Shown here: positions 7,843 through 16,851 of the stretch, piece by piece | Layout of the letters: each line of letters opens with the position of its first letter | How positions within the stretch are numbered: the first letter of the stretch is position 1 | DNA from: Betaproteobacteria bacterium | GTDB taxonomy: Bacteria > Pseudomonadota > Gammaproteobacteria > Burkholderiales > SG8-41 | DNA length: 64,000 bases | Reading direction: 5' to 3' | Assembly: GCA_029863175.1 (NCBI GenBank) | Contig: JAOTVX010000012.1 | Coordinates: forward strand, 13,344 to 77,343 | Notes under the pieces: model-generated | What the model saw: the letters and a program-made list of their open reading frames with translations, nothing else | The model's database searches: none | What the model was told of the DNA's origin: nothing | Program-made: the position numbers and the translations under genes

Positions 7843-9453
7843 ATGCTGCTCTACGCCATCATTTTCCTCTCGGGCGGCGCGGTGCTGGCGCTCGAGCTTC
7901 TGGCCTCGCGCATCATGACCCCCTATTTCGGGGTCAGTCTCTACATCTGGACCGGGATCCTGTCGATCACGCTGGTCGCCCTGGCGTTCGGCTACCGGTT
8001 GGGCGGGAAGCTTGCACGCGGCCGCGGCAACGCGATTGCGGGCGCCGCCCGCCTCGCGCAGCTCTATATGGTTCTGCCCGCGGTCGCCGCGTTCGGGATC
8101 GTTCTGGCCTGCCTCGTATATCCCTATCTCTTTCCTGTGCTCGCGCGCGCCGATCTGGTGCTCGGATCGTTCGCCGCGTGCCTCCTGCTGCTGTTCGTGC
8201 CGCTGGTCGCGGCTTCGGCCATGAATCCGTTGCTGGTCGCGCTCCTGCTCGCGCGCGGAGGGGGCCCGACCGGTGATGCCGGGGCGGGCACCGTCTTTTT
8301 TGTGAGCACGGTCGGCTCGGTCGCCGGGGTGTTCGTCACCGCTTTCGGCCTGATCCCGACGGTCAGCAACTTTTCGGCCACACTTGCCGTTGCGCTCGTG
8401 CTGGCACTGGTTTCGCTGGCAGCCGCGGCGCGGCCGCCCGCCCCGCTCCTGGCGCGCCGCAAGCTCGGCATCGCGGCCGCCTGCGCGACGCTGTGCGCTG
8501 CGCTGCTGTTGTGGCAGGCCGACGCCTATATTGGGCGCATGTGGCCGGCGAGCTACGCCGGGCAGCTCTGGCGGATCGAAGCCCGCTTCAGCTCGCTCTT
8601 CGGAACGGTAAAGATTTTGCGCAACGAGACCGACCCCGAAACGGGCCGCTTCGCGCGCATGTATTTTCAGGACGGCTTGATACAGAACACCGTACGCTCG
8701 GACGGGCGTTCGCTGTCGTTCTACACCTATGCGCTCGAGGCCCTGGCCTATGCCCACCGGCCGCGCATCGGATCGGCGCTCGTACTCGGGCTGGGGGCCG
8801 GCGTGGTGCCGCGCCGGCTCGCCGCGCAGGGCGTCTCCGTCGAAGTGGTTGAAATTGACCCGGCGTCGCTCGCGGCTGCGCAGCAGTTTTTCGACTTCGA
8901 TGCCCGGCGCGTGCGCGTCCATCTGGAGGATGCTCGTACGTACCTGCGCCGCTGCAGCCAGCGCTACGATGTCGTGGTGGTGGATTTGTTCTACGGCGAC
9001 GGCACCCCCGAATACCTGGTCACGCGTGATTTCTTCAGCGATCTGCGCCGCTGCCTCGCAGCGGACGGCGTGGCGCTCTTCAACACGTTCGCCGACCTCG
9101 ACCTGCCGAACGCCTATGCGCACTTGCTTATCACGCTGCGCTCGGAGCTGCCATACGTCAGGCTCTATCGTCCGGACTGGCCGGGCGCAGCGCACGTGAA
9201 CAGCTTCGTCGTGGCGGGACTGCGCCCGCTGCCCGACCCGCGTCCCGTAACGCTCGACTACGTGCCGCCGCGGCACAGCGCGGCGCTCACCGCGATGCTC
9301 GCGCGCCCGCAGGCCCTTCACCACGATCTCCTCGATGAAGGCGAGATCGTGACCGATGCCAACAACCACGGGGTGCACGACATGGCCGAAAGCCAGCTCG
9401 TCTACCGGCAGGGGGTGGTGCGGGCGCTGCCGGCCGCCTTTCTCGTCAACTGA
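7843..9453 (+). CDS. Membrane-anchored spermidine-synthase-like protein (fused MFS/spermidine synthase type)
   Basis: A 536-residue protein. The first 230 or so residues form about six to eight hydrophobic helices (start MLLYAIIFLSGGAVLALELL, with the ELLASR motif typical of this family). The C-terminal 280 residues are a Rossmann domain of the spermidine synthase type: VLGLGAGVVPRRL, VEVVEIDP, a HLEDARTYL segment and YDVVVVDLFYGDG. The start at 7843 is chosen because it opens directly with the first membrane helix; the reading frame extends further upstream without hydrophobic character. True aminopropyltransferase activity is not established for this membrane group. It is divergent from the five SAM-fold exported proteins. 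Confidence 0.87.
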   Translation: MLLYAIIFLSGGAVLALELLASRIMTPYFGVSLYIWTGILSITLVALAFGYRLGGKLARGRGNAIAGAARLAQLYMVLPAVAAFGIVLACLVYPYLFPVLARADLVLGSFAACLLLLFVPLVAASAMNPLLVALLLARGGGPTGDAGAGTVFFVSTVGSVAGVFVTAFGLIPTVSNFSATLAVALVLALVSLAAAARPPAPLLARRKLGIAAACATLCAALLLWQADAYIGRMWPASYAGQLWRIEARFSSLFGTVKILRNETDPETGRFARMYFQDGLIQNTVRSDGRSLSFYTYALEALAYAHRPRIGSALVLGLGAGVVPRRLAAQGVSVEVVEIDPASLAAAQQFFDFDARRVRVHLEDARTYLRRCSQRYDVVVVDLFYGDGTPEYLVTRDFFSDLRRCLAADGVALFNTFADLDLPNAYAHLLITLRSELPYVRLYRPDWPGAAHVNSFVVAGLRPLPDPRPVTLDYVPPRHSAALTAMLARPQALHHDLLDEGEIVTDANNHGVHDMAESQLVYRQGVVRALPAAFLVN

Positions 9454-9505
9454 CGCGGAATCGTGTCACGTCTTCAGCCGCACGGCGCCTTTGCCGCGCC
9501 TGCCG

Positions 9506-10336
9506 TCACAACGCGAGCGTTTCACCCGGCTCGATTAGAAAGACTTTGGTCGGCGCGTTGCCGAGCGCCTGCAGGTAGTCCTTGGGCGTGCCGGCGAGCA
9601 CCGGCAGCGTTCCGTAGTGGATCGGAATGGCGTACTTGGGCTTGAGCCATTCGCGTGTCGCATAAGCCGCATCCTTGGGGTCCATCCCGAAGTGCCCGCC
9701 GATCGGAATCATGACGAGGTCCGGCTTGTAGTAGTCCCCGATCAGCTTCATGTCTCCGAACAGCCCCGTGTCTCCCATGTGGTAAATCTTGAAGCCGTTC
9801 TCGAGCTCGATGATGAAGCCAACCGGCTCCCCGCCAGGATGCGTTTCCTTCTTTTTCGTCGCGGGGTTGGCCCACAGCAGCTCCGAGCTGTGCTCGGCCC
9901 GTACCTGCGTAATTTTCACGCCAGGGAACGGCGTGATGGTGCCGCCCTTGTTCATGCGAGGCGCGAGCGCGGCCGGCAGCACGCCCAGCGTCCGCAGCGT
10001 CTGGTTCAGCCCGGCCGGCCCCCACACCGGCGCCTTGTGCCGGCGCGCGAGCGCCGGCGCGTCACCCAGGTGATCGTCATGCCCGTGGGTCACCAGGATC
10101 AGGTCCACGTTGCCCAATGCGCCGCGCTTCCGGTATTCGGGCGGGGTCTTAGGGTTCGTGGCAAGCCAGGGATCAATCAGAATTACCTTGCCCGACACCG
10201 TGGTAACGCGCACCGCGGAATGTCCCAGCCAGAGCACCTCGATCTTGCCTTTCTCCTGCGCCATCGCAACGGACATCGGGAAAAGCGCCAGCAGGGCGGT
10301 GACCCAGCTGATCGCGATAAGGCGCATCGCTTGCAT
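9506..10336 (-). CDS. Exported metal-dependent hydrolase, metallo-beta-lactamase fold (UlaG-like)
   Basis: A 276-residue protein with an N-terminal signal peptide (ISWVTALLALFPMSVAMA) followed by a metallo-beta-lactamase fold. The metal motif HGHDDH lies at residues 84-89. Further metal or catalytic ligands are visible in AEHSS, HMGDTG and the C-terminal IPIHYG. The order and spacing match the L-ascorbate-6-phosphate lactonase/MBL hydrolase family, but the exported location argues against a sugar-phosphate substrate. Two in-frame ATGs (10336, 10327) are possible. It is convergent with the spermidine-synthase-like gene. Confidence 0.88.
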   Translation of the reverse strand: MQAMRLIAISWVTALLALFPMSVAMAQEKGKIEVLWLGHSAVRVTTVSGKVILIDPWLATNPKTPPEYRKRGALGNVDLILVTHGHDDHLGDAPALARRHKAPVWGPAGLNQTLRTLGVLPAALAPRMNKGGTITPFPGVKITQVRAEHSSELLWANPATKKKETHPGGEPVGFIIELENGFKIYHMGDTGLFGDMKLIGDYYKPDLVMIPIGGHFGMDPKDAAYATREWLKPKYAIPIHYGTLPVLAGTPKDYLQALGNAPTKVFLIEPGETLAL

Positions 10337-10487
10337 AGTGTCCTCTGGTTCCGGTTGAGCCTAGTACCACGCCACAAGATTCGCCCACTCACTAGAAGCG
10401 GTCTCAAATACGAAACTGCAGCCGCCGATGCACGCCGACGAAACGCGACGGTGATGATTCGTTTGAGTATTCTATCTGCGTTCAATC

Positions 10488-10590
10488 CCCCATCCCCGAC
10501 CCTTCCCCCGAAGGAGGAAGGGGGGCACACACTTCCTCTTTCCCTCTGGGAGAGAGGAAAGGCGTGAGGGCTGGCGTTTATCTGCGGCTA
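10488..10590. repeat. CCCTTCCCCC/GGGAGAGAGG intergenic repeat
   Basis: In the 10337-10616 gap a purine/pyrimidine-biased segment (CCCCATCCCCGACCCTTCC, then CTCTGGGAGAGAGGAAAGG) ends in TTTATCTGCGGCTAA, a word that recurs before or after many genes in the window. No coding potential is seen. Confidence 0.5.
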
Positions 10591-10616
10591 ACATTTCTTG
10601 ATCTTGCTACGGGCTC

Positions 10617-10931
10617 TTATTTACTTTGCCCAGCTTTCCGGACCGGGATCGACAGCCTGCCATCCTGGCATGCCTCGTTGACGTCATATACCGAGTAAGC
10701 GCCAATGAAGGACTCACGAATGAGAAGCCGGATGAATTCGAGCTCGGTTGGCGTGAAGCGGCGCTTCATTTCACCATCCTCGGTTTCGGCAAGCAGGTTC
10801 GGAAGCGACGCGCCCTGGTTGCGCAGGCTGATGGTTCTCTCGGAAATGGCGACGAGTTGCTCGCACGTGACCTCCGCCCGCGCTAGGGCACATGGGAGGA
10901 GGAGGATAATTACGGCGAACGGTCGCAGCAT
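10617..10931 (-). CDS. Small secreted protein of unknown function
   Basis: A 104-residue protein starting MLRPFAVIILLLPCALARA, a clear signal peptide with cleavage before EVTCEQ. The mature part is about 85 residues, has two Cys (VTCEQ and NEACQDG) that could form one disulfide, and a helical centre (FTPTELEFIRLLIRESF). The start at 10931 is preferred over upstream in-frame starts because of the signal peptide. Similar small Cys-pair exported proteins are common in Burkholderiales; no function is known. It is divergent from the DapA-like gene. Confidence 0.72.
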   Translation of the reverse strand: MLRPFAVIILLLPCALARAEVTCEQLVAISERTISLRNQGASLPNLLAETEDGEMKRRFTPTELEFIRLLIRESFIGAYSVYDVNEACQDGRLSIPVRKAGQSK

Positions 10932-11031
10932 GGCGGTCGGAACATAGTTTAAACCAGAGCACTGCAAGGCATATAGTAAGAGCCCGCACGGAGGTTTCGC
11001 AAACACACTTTATTCATCATGGGAGACGAAC

Positions 11032-11919
11032 ATGCCTGATGCCGGCTTTCATGGGGTCTTTCCCTATCTCGTATCACCCGTTGATTCAACCGGCGAAGTC
11101 AAGGCGGACGTGCTGGCGCGGCTCTGCGAGGATCTCATCAAGGCCGGCGTCCATGGGTTAACGCCGCTCGGCTCGACCGGCGAGTTTGCTTATCTGTCGT
11201 GGCCGCAGCGGCGCCGCGTCGTCGAAGTCGTCGTTGAGACAGCCGCGGGCCGCGTCCCGGTCGTCGCGGGAGTGGCCTCGATGACTATTGCCGACGCAGT
11301 GTCGCAGGCGCGCGAGTTCGAACGGATCGGCTGCGCCGGCATCCTCGCGATTCTGGAAGCCTATTTCCCCATCACCGACGAAGGAGTGTTCTCCTACTTC
11401 GAGGCGATTGCGAAGGCCGTCTCTCTGCCGCTCGTGCTCTACACAAATCCGAACTTCCAGCGCTCGGATTTGAGCCTGCCCGTGATCGACCGGTTGAGCC
11501 GCATCGACAACATCCGTTACATCAAGGACGCCTCGTTCAACACCGGGCGGCTGCTGTCGATCCTCAACAGGGTCGACGGACGACTCAACGTGTTTGCCGC
11601 GTCCGCGCATATACCCACCTGCGTGATGCTCATTGGCGGCGTCGGCTGGATGGCAGGGCCCGCTTGCGTCGCCCCGCGCCAAAGCGTTGAGCTATACGAG
11701 ACCTGCCGCCGAGGCGACTGGGTTGCGGCAATGGAACGCCAGCGCCCCCTGTGGGCGCTTAACCAGGCCTTCGCCCGCTATAACCTCGCGGCGTGCATCA
11801 AAGGCGCGCTCGAGCTGCAGGGCTACGCCGTGGGTACGCCGTTGCCGCCGCAAGCGCCGCTGCCGCCAGAAGGCGTCGAGGAGGTGAAGCGGGCGCTCGT
11901 TGCGGTCGGCGCGCTCTAG
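11032..11919 (+). CDS. Dihydrodipicolinate synthase/N-acetylneuraminate lyase family aldolase
   Basis: A 295-residue TIM-barrel Schiff-base aldolase of the DapA family. Visible landmarks are the pyruvate-binding TPLGSTGEF segment near residues 42-50, the catalytic Tyr in LVLYTNPNF near 138 and the Schiff-base Lys in YIKDAS near 164. It follows a GGGAG ribosome site. The lack of a lysine-biosynthesis context and the neighbouring catabolic genes suggest a degradative keto-acid aldolase rather than true DapA. No linked gene tells the substrate. Confidence 0.88.
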   Translation: MPDAGFHGVFPYLVSPVDSTGEVKADVLARLCEDLIKAGVHGLTPLGSTGEFAYLSWPQRRRVVEVVVETAAGRVPVVAGVASMTIADAVSQAREFERIGCAGILAILEAYFPITDEGVFSYFEAIAKAVSLPLVLYTNPNFQRSDLSLPVIDRLSRIDNIRYIKDASFNTGRLLSILNRVDGRLNVFAASAHIPTCVMLIGGVGWMAGPACVAPRQSVELYETCRRGDWVAAMERQRPLWALNQAFARYNLAACIKGALELQGYAVGTPLPPQAPLPPEGVEEVKRALVAVGAL

Positions 11920-11959
11920 TTTCCCATCTGCGTACATCTGCGTTCGTCTGCGCCTGACA

Positions 11960-12100
11960 ATTTCAGTGACCAGGAAATAGTGATGGGTACTGGTGATGAG
12001 AGATGGTGATGATTAATGGTGACGCAGGAAGTTGCGGGCGTTTTTCATCACCATTTCGCATCACCATTTACCATCACCAATTCTCATCACTTCTTTCTTA
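11960..12100. repeat. GATGGTGATG inverted-word repeat, locus 1
   Basis: A left arm of GGTGATGA/GATGGTGATG words (about 11967-12021) faces a right arm of CATCACCATT words (about 12046-12090), so the transcript could fold into a long imperfect hairpin. It sits between the aldolase and the convergent MFS gene. Three further loci of the same design are at 17.8, 19.0 and 39.0 kb. Confidence 0.75.
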
Positions 12101-12159
12101 CCGTCGGCGTTCATCGGCGGTTAATGAAGTTTTTTAATCTTTGCGATACGCCCCCGCCC

Positions 12160-13410
12160 TTAACGGGCCGCCACCGCGGCCGCACGCAGTTCACCCTGCC
12201 GCGCTGCCAGTACGCAGGCGAGTCCGGCGCCCGTAGGGACGGCAAGCAGCGCAAAAGTGAGCGCGTAGCTGCCGCTTGCGAGATAAATGTTGGTGAAGAC
12301 GATGGGGCCCAGCATCTTGAAAACGTTCACATACACGAGCGAGCCGCCCGTCATGCGCGATACTGCCGGGCGAGGTGTCACGCGCGCGACCTCCCCCAGA
12401 AACGCCCCGTTCCAGCCGCTGGCGGTCGAGCCGATGACGAAGAACAGCGCGCAGGCCGCGAGGATCGACCAGCCTGCGGTGATGAAATAGGCGAGCAGGC
12501 AGGCCGCAAGCATCACCGCCGCAAGCACGGCCAGGACCCCGAAGCAGCTGCGCGTCACGTCGGCCATCCAACCCCAGAATACGCGCCCTGCGACCCCGCC
12601 CACCTGAGAGGCGGTGAGCACAATGCCGGCCTCGATGAGCCCGATTCCCACCTCCTCCGCGAAGAACACGACGGTAAACGTGCTGAGGCAGATTTGCACA
12701 ATCACGAAGCAGCCGCCGGCGATCGAGAGCAACCTCAATCCGTCGTGCTGCCAGATCTCGGCAACGCTCGCGAACGGATTAACGCCGATGCGCGCCGCAG
12801 GGTCGCAGTCGTTGTCCCAGTGCGGCCGACCGCGTTGCAGCAGCAGCACGAGTCCGCAGAGAACGAGCGCGTTGCCCACTAGCGCCCATTGCCAGCCAAA
12901 AACAACCGCGACCGCCGGCGTGATCGCCGCGGCACCCACGCCCCCGAGGGGCACACCGGTCTGCTTGAGCGAGAAGATCAGGTTGCGCCGCTTGGCCGGC
13001 GCGAAGCGCGCCAGGAGATGCGATGCGGAAGGCGTGAGCAAACCGTAGCCCAGGCCTAGTGCAAGCGCCGAGCCGAACATGAATGCGGCATCGGGAAGGA
13101 TCGCAACGAACGAGCCGGCGACGAGCAGCAAGAGGGCTCCTTGCTGCACCCGGCAGGCGCCCCAGCGCATGGAGAGCTGGCTCCCTAGCGCCAGCGACAC
13201 TAGCATCGCGCCGGCGAGAATGCTGATCTGATAGCCGATCAGCGACGAGCTGATGCCGTAGGTCTCAGCTACCTTAGGCGCGACAACGGGCAGCGTCATC
13301 GTCGCCATCGTGCCGAAGCTCTGGGCGGCCAGCATTGTTCCGACCAGGAACGGCAGCGACGGCGCACCGGCCGACGCCGCGTCGGCCTCTACACCGCGAG
13401 TGTTGGTCAT
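12160..13410 (-). CDS. MFS transporter
   Basis: A 416-residue major facilitator with about twelve hydrophobic helices. Cytoplasmic loop motifs are recognisable, such as RFAPAKRRN between helices 4 and 5 and the FSLKQTGVPLGG segment of helix 5, which resembles CynX/NimT-type and other anion or drug carriers. A WGWMADVTR loop marks the second half. It is the last gene of a same-strand block after tctA, from which it is separated by 88 bp containing a word repeat. Substrate is unknown; by context it may carry an organic acid. Confidence 0.85.
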   Translation of the reverse strand: MTNTRGVEADAASAGAPSLPFLVGTMLAAQSFGTMATMTLPVVAPKVAETYGISSSLIGYQISILAGAMLVSLALGSQLSMRWGACRVQQGALLLLVAGSFVAILPDAAFMFGSALALGLGYGLLTPSASHLLARFAPAKRRNLIFSLKQTGVPLGGVGAAAITPAVAVVFGWQWALVGNALVLCGLVLLLQRGRPHWDNDCDPAARIGVNPFASVAEIWQHDGLRLLSIAGGCFVIVQICLSTFTVVFFAEEVGIGLIEAGIVLTASQVGGVAGRVFWGWMADVTRSCFGVLAVLAAVMLAACLLAYFITAGWSILAACALFFVIGSTASGWNGAFLGEVARVTPRPAVSRMTGGSLVYVNVFKMLGPIVFTNIYLASGSYALTFALLAVPTGAGLACVLAARQGELRAAAVAAR

Positions 13411-13439
13411 GCCGGGAATACTACAAGAAGCGGAACGAA

Positions 13440-13495
13440 ATCGGGTAAATGGAGCGTGACGGGTGATGGGTGTGTTTATCTGCGGCTAAGTTTGT
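13440..13495. repeat. GTGACGGGTGATGGG and TTTATCTGCGGCTAA words
   Basis: Spacer between the MFS gene and tctA. It holds one GTGACGGGTGATGGGTG word and one TTTATCTGCGGCTAA word, both found in other gaps. Confidence 0.45.
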
Positions 13496-13498
13496 TTT

Positions 13499-15022
13499 TC
13501 AAACCTCACCTTCGAGCCCCACTTTCGCGCGCCAATCCTTCTTGCCCTTGAAGATGAGCGGCTTGACCGCAAACCCGAAGAGAATAAGGCCGAGCACGAA
13601 CATGGTGGTCGCAATGGGACGCTCGATAAAAATGGCGTAATCGCCAGCGCTCATCGCCAGCGACTGTCCCAGCGAGATCTCCAGCATCGGCGAGAGCACC
13701 AGCCCCAGAGCCACCGGCGCCAGGTCATAGTCGAACTTTCGCAGACCATAACCCACCGCGCCCATGATCAGCATAATCCAGACGTCCATCATGCTGTTAT
13801 TCACGGAGAAGCACCCGACGATGCAGAAAGCGAGGATGCACGGATAGAGGTAAGCGTACGGGATACGCAGCAGGTTGACGAACAATCCCACCATCGGCAG
13901 GTTGAGTATCAGGAGCACCACGTTGCCGACGTACATACTGGCGACAAAACCCCAGAAAAGTTCCGGCTGATCCACGATCAGCAACGGGCCGGGCTCGATG
14001 CCGTGCACCATGATGGCGGCGATCATGACCGCGGTGATCGGGCTGGTCGGAATGCCGAGCGCCAGCATGGGCACGAACGCGCCGCTCGACGCGGCATTGT
14101 TGGCCGATTCCGGCCCCGCCACGCCTTCGATCGCGCCTTTGCCAAAGCGCTCGGGATGCTTCGACAGGCGCCGCTCCAATCCGTACGATACGAACGACGA
14201 GATGATGTGCGCCGAGCCCGGAATCACGCCGATCAAGAAGCCGAGCAGACTGCCGCGGCCGATCGGGCCGACGGAAAGCCGGAAATCCTCGCGCGAGGGA
14301 ATGAGCTCGCGCAACGTGGGTTTCTGGACCTTGGGCGGCTCTTCCTGGCCGGCCGTGAGCAGGATCTCGGACACGCCGAACAAGCCCACTGCAACCGGCA
14401 CGATGCTGATGCCGTCACCCAGCTCGACCAGGCCGTACGTGAAGCGGGTGAACCCGCTCATTTGGTCGATGCCGATCATGCCGAGCAGCAGCCCCAGCCC
14501 GGCCATCGAGAGCGTTTTCAACATCGACCCGCCGCTCATGTAGGCGAGGATGAACAACCCCATCATCAGCAGTGCCGTGAATTCCGGCGCCCCGAAAGCC
14601 AGCGCCCATGCCGCCAAAGTCGGTGCCAGCAGCATGAGCCCGACAACACCGAAGGTACCCGCAACAAAAGAACCGATGGCCGCGATCGCAAGGGCTGGCC
14701 CCGCCCGCCCGCTTTGCGTCATCGCGTAGCCGTCTATGCAGGTCATCACCGAGGCGGCCTCGCCGGGAATGCGCATCAGGATCGACGTCGTTGAGCCCCC
14801 GTACATCGCTCCGTAGTACACGCCGCCCAGCACCACCATCGCGATGATGGGATCGAGGCCAAAAGTTGCAGGGAGAAGAAGACTGATTCCCGCCAAGGGC
14901 CCCAGCCCTGGCATCATGCCCACGAGCGTGCCGAGAATGCAGCCAATAAACGCATAAACGAGTATCGACGGCTGAAGAGCGATCGAAAAGCCGAGCAGCA
15001 GGCCGTCTAACGTTTCACCCAT
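13499..15022 (-). CDS. tctA: Tripartite tricarboxylate transporter large membrane subunit TctA
   Basis: A 507-residue permease of the TTT family with about twelve membrane segments. The N-terminal GMMPGLGPLAGISLLLP and the GSTTSILMRIPGEAAS segment are TctA signatures, as is the GVIPGSAHIISSFVSYGLE region that mirrors the first in the internal duplication. It works with TctB and the periplasmic TctC to import carboxylates using the ion gradient. The gene lies downstream of tctC and tctB on the same strand in the expected order. Confidence 0.95.
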   Translation of the reverse strand: MGETLDGLLLGFSIALQPSILVYAFIGCILGTLVGMMPGLGPLAGISLLLPATFGLDPIIAMVVLGGVYYGAMYGGSTTSILMRIPGEAASVMTCIDGYAMTQSGRAGPALAIAAIGSFVAGTFGVVGLMLLAPTLAAWALAFGAPEFTALLMMGLFILAYMSGGSMLKTLSMAGLGLLLGMIGIDQMSGFTRFTYGLVELGDGISIVPVAVGLFGVSEILLTAGQEEPPKVQKPTLRELIPSREDFRLSVGPIGRGSLLGFLIGVIPGSAHIISSFVSYGLERRLSKHPERFGKGAIEGVAGPESANNAASSGAFVPMLALGIPTSPITAVMIAAIMVHGIEPGPLLIVDQPELFWGFVASMYVGNVVLLILNLPMVGLFVNLLRIPYAYLYPCILAFCIVGCFSVNNSMMDVWIMLIMGAVGYGLRKFDYDLAPVALGLVLSPMLEISLGQSLAMSAGDYAIFIERPIATTMFVLGLILFGFAVKPLIFKGKKDWRAKVGLEGEV

Positions 15023-15027
15023 GAGAA

Positions 15028-15122
15028 CCCGTGACGAGTGACGACTGACGACTGACGAGCGATTCCTTACGAACGCACAGCGCGGAGTGCGGGCTTTTAC
15101 TCATCACTCATCACCCATCACC
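15028..15122. repeat. GTGACGACTGACGA / CATCACTCATCACCC inverted word repeat
   Basis: Spacer between tctA and tctB. The left arm has GTGACGA and CTGACGA words; the right arm has CATCACTCATCACCCATCA. Same design as the GATGGTGATG loci but a different word. Confidence 0.55.
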
Positions 15123-15125
15123 GCG

Positions 15126-15614
15126 CTAGAAGCCCCAAGGGCTCCGCGGCAGCGGTACCAGCAGCAAGTCGGCGACGACGTAATACGACAGGAAGGCAAA
15201 CCCGATTGACAGGATGGCCACCATGACTGGCGGTTTACGCTCGATCACGCCCATCAGAAAAACCAGCAGCACCATGATAGTGAGGCGGTATCCGACAGCT
15301 TCGAGTGCAACCACACCCACGACGGCCGCAAGCAAGATAGTGACCGCGCGTTTCGCTTCGGTCCAGCGCATCTCGATGAGGGGGCGAGAGCGGGCGCCCC
15401 CAGCCGCGATCAGCAGGCCCATCGAGCCGAAGAATATCGCCAGCGCCAGCGGCATGAAGCCGGGACCCGGCACATGGACCGTACCGACCGGATAAACCCG
15501 GTTCGCCCACACGACATACAGCGCAAACGCGACCAGCATCAGGCCCGAAAACTGGTCACTTCGTACGCGTCTCTTTGGCGTGGCCTGCGCGTCGTCCTGT
15601 GCCATTTCAGACAA
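15126..15614 (-). CDS. tctB: Tripartite tricarboxylate transporter small membrane subunit TctB
   Basis: A 162-residue protein with four hydrophobic segments, the normal layout for TctB. The GPGFMPLALAIFFGSMGLL stretch is the family hallmark. It pairs with TctA in the inner membrane. Its start lies about 14 bp from the end of tctC, consistent with one transcript. Confidence 0.92.
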   Translation of the reverse strand: MSEMAQDDAQATPKRRVRSDQFSGLMLVAFALYVVWANRVYPVGTVHVPGPGFMPLALAIFFGSMGLLIAAGGARSRPLIEMRWTEAKRAVTILLAAVVGVVALEAVGYRLTIMVLLVFLMGVIERKPPVMVAILSIGFAFLSYYVVADLLLVPLPRSPWGF

Positions 15615-15628
15615 TCGTCACAGCCAGC

Positions 15629-16615
15629 CTACTTCTTCGTGTCCACCTTGCCGACCATCTTCACGATGCCTGCGAGACGCTTGGCATCAGTTTTCCAGTA
15701 CGTGTCAAACTCCGGCGCGTCCTTGTAGACGATCGGCGAGTTCAGGTTCTTCATGGCCTTCTTGAAGTCTGCGGACTGCACGGCCGTGCGCGTGGCGTCG
15801 CGCAGCACTTTGATCACTGAATCCGGCGTGCCCGACGGTGCAAACATCCCGGCCCAGATGTAGTAAACGATGTCGTAGCCGAGTTCCTTGAAGGTCGGGA
15901 CATCCGGATAGGCCGGATGCCGGTTATCGCCCCAGCTCGCCAGCGGGCGCAGCTTGCCGCTCCTGATATGCGGCCCGATCGCCGCGGGACCGCCCGCGGT
16001 GAAATCCACGTGCTCGCCGAGCAGCTGTCTCAAGGCCGGGGCGCCACCCTTGGTCGGAACGTGACGCAGCTGAAGGCCGCCGGCGGCATGGAAGAACATT
16101 TCCATCGGCATGTGCAAGGCGCCATAGATGCCGGAGGATGAGAAAGAATACTGCCCCGGCTTCTTCTTGATGTCATCGACCAGATCCTTGACCGTCTTCC
16201 AATCGCTTTTCGTAGCCACGATCAGGATCATCGGGTCAGCGGAAATCAGGGCGATGGTCCTCAGTTCATCCAGCGTATAGGCCGGCTTTCGGTTGAAAAG
16301 CTCGTCTGCCGCCGGGATAACCGACACGCTCGAGAGCAGCATGCCGATGGTATAGCCGTCGGGTTTGGCATGCGCGACCACCGCATTGCCAACCGCACCA
16401 CCGGCGCCGGGCCGGTTGGTGATCGTCACCGGCTGCTTCAGCACCTTTTCCAGTGCGGCCGCTGTCGGCCGAGCGTTCTTGTCGGCGACGCCGCCTGGCG
16501 GGAACGCAACAATCATCGTGATGGGCCGACTCGGATAGGCGTCCTGCGCGTGAACTGGCACACCGCCGAGTAACGCGAACGAAACAACGGAAAATATGGC
16601 TAAGCGGATCAACAT
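15629..16615 (-). CDS. tctC: TctC/Bug-family periplasmic substrate-binding protein
   Basis: A 328-residue exported receptor with signal peptide (LAIFSVVSFALLGGVPVHA). The Bug-family pattern follows: YPSRPITMIVAFPPGGVAD near residue 28, then GGAVGNAVVAHAKPDGYTIG. It binds a carboxylated ligand through conserved main-chain contacts and passes it to TctA/TctB. The ligand is unknown. A good AGGAGG-like site precedes the ATG. The 236-bp upstream gap (16616-16851) contains no gene; TATAGC near the ATG could be a minus-strand -10 element, but no -35 is convincing. Confidence 0.94.
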   Translation of the reverse strand: MLIRLAIFSVVSFALLGGVPVHAQDAYPSRPITMIVAFPPGGVADKNARPTAAALEKVLKQPVTITNRPGAGGAVGNAVVAHAKPDGYTIGMLLSSVSVIPAADELFNRKPAYTLDELRTIALISADPMILIVATKSDWKTVKDLVDDIKKKPGQYSFSSSGIYGALHMPMEMFFHAAGGLQLRHVPTKGGAPALRQLLGEHVDFTAGGPAAIGPHIRSGKLRPLASWGDNRHPAYPDVPTFKELGYDIVYYIWAGMFAPSGTPDSVIKVLRDATRTAVQSADFKKAMKNLNSPIVYKDAPEFDTYWKTDAKRLAGIVKMVGKVDTKK

Positions 16616-16851
16616 GAACTCCTCCTTGGTTTTGGAACGCTATACAGACTTATGGACTCATTTTCGGGCGGTCGCCTCCGTAGGTCGCCGGCCGGCTTCA
16701 ATCGACGCCGATGATCTGCGGAATTTCCCAATACGTCCAGCCCCTCGCCGCAAGATATTGTTCGACCATCGCCCCCCTGCATTTGGGGAGGCAGCGACCG
16801 TCATTCTATACGGGAATTGCAAACTACCGAATTCGGTGTTGCCGCGCCCCT

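Noticed and set aside
7810..9378. Long antisense frame (522 codons) opposite the spermidine-synthase-like gene
   Set aside because: Composition-driven shadow of a GC-rich gene; no recognisable domain and the plus strand encodes a clear family.
11960..12100. GATGGTGATG arrays as CRISPR
   Set aside because: Units are short, irregular, with no constant spacer length, and arms are inverted; no cas gene nearby.
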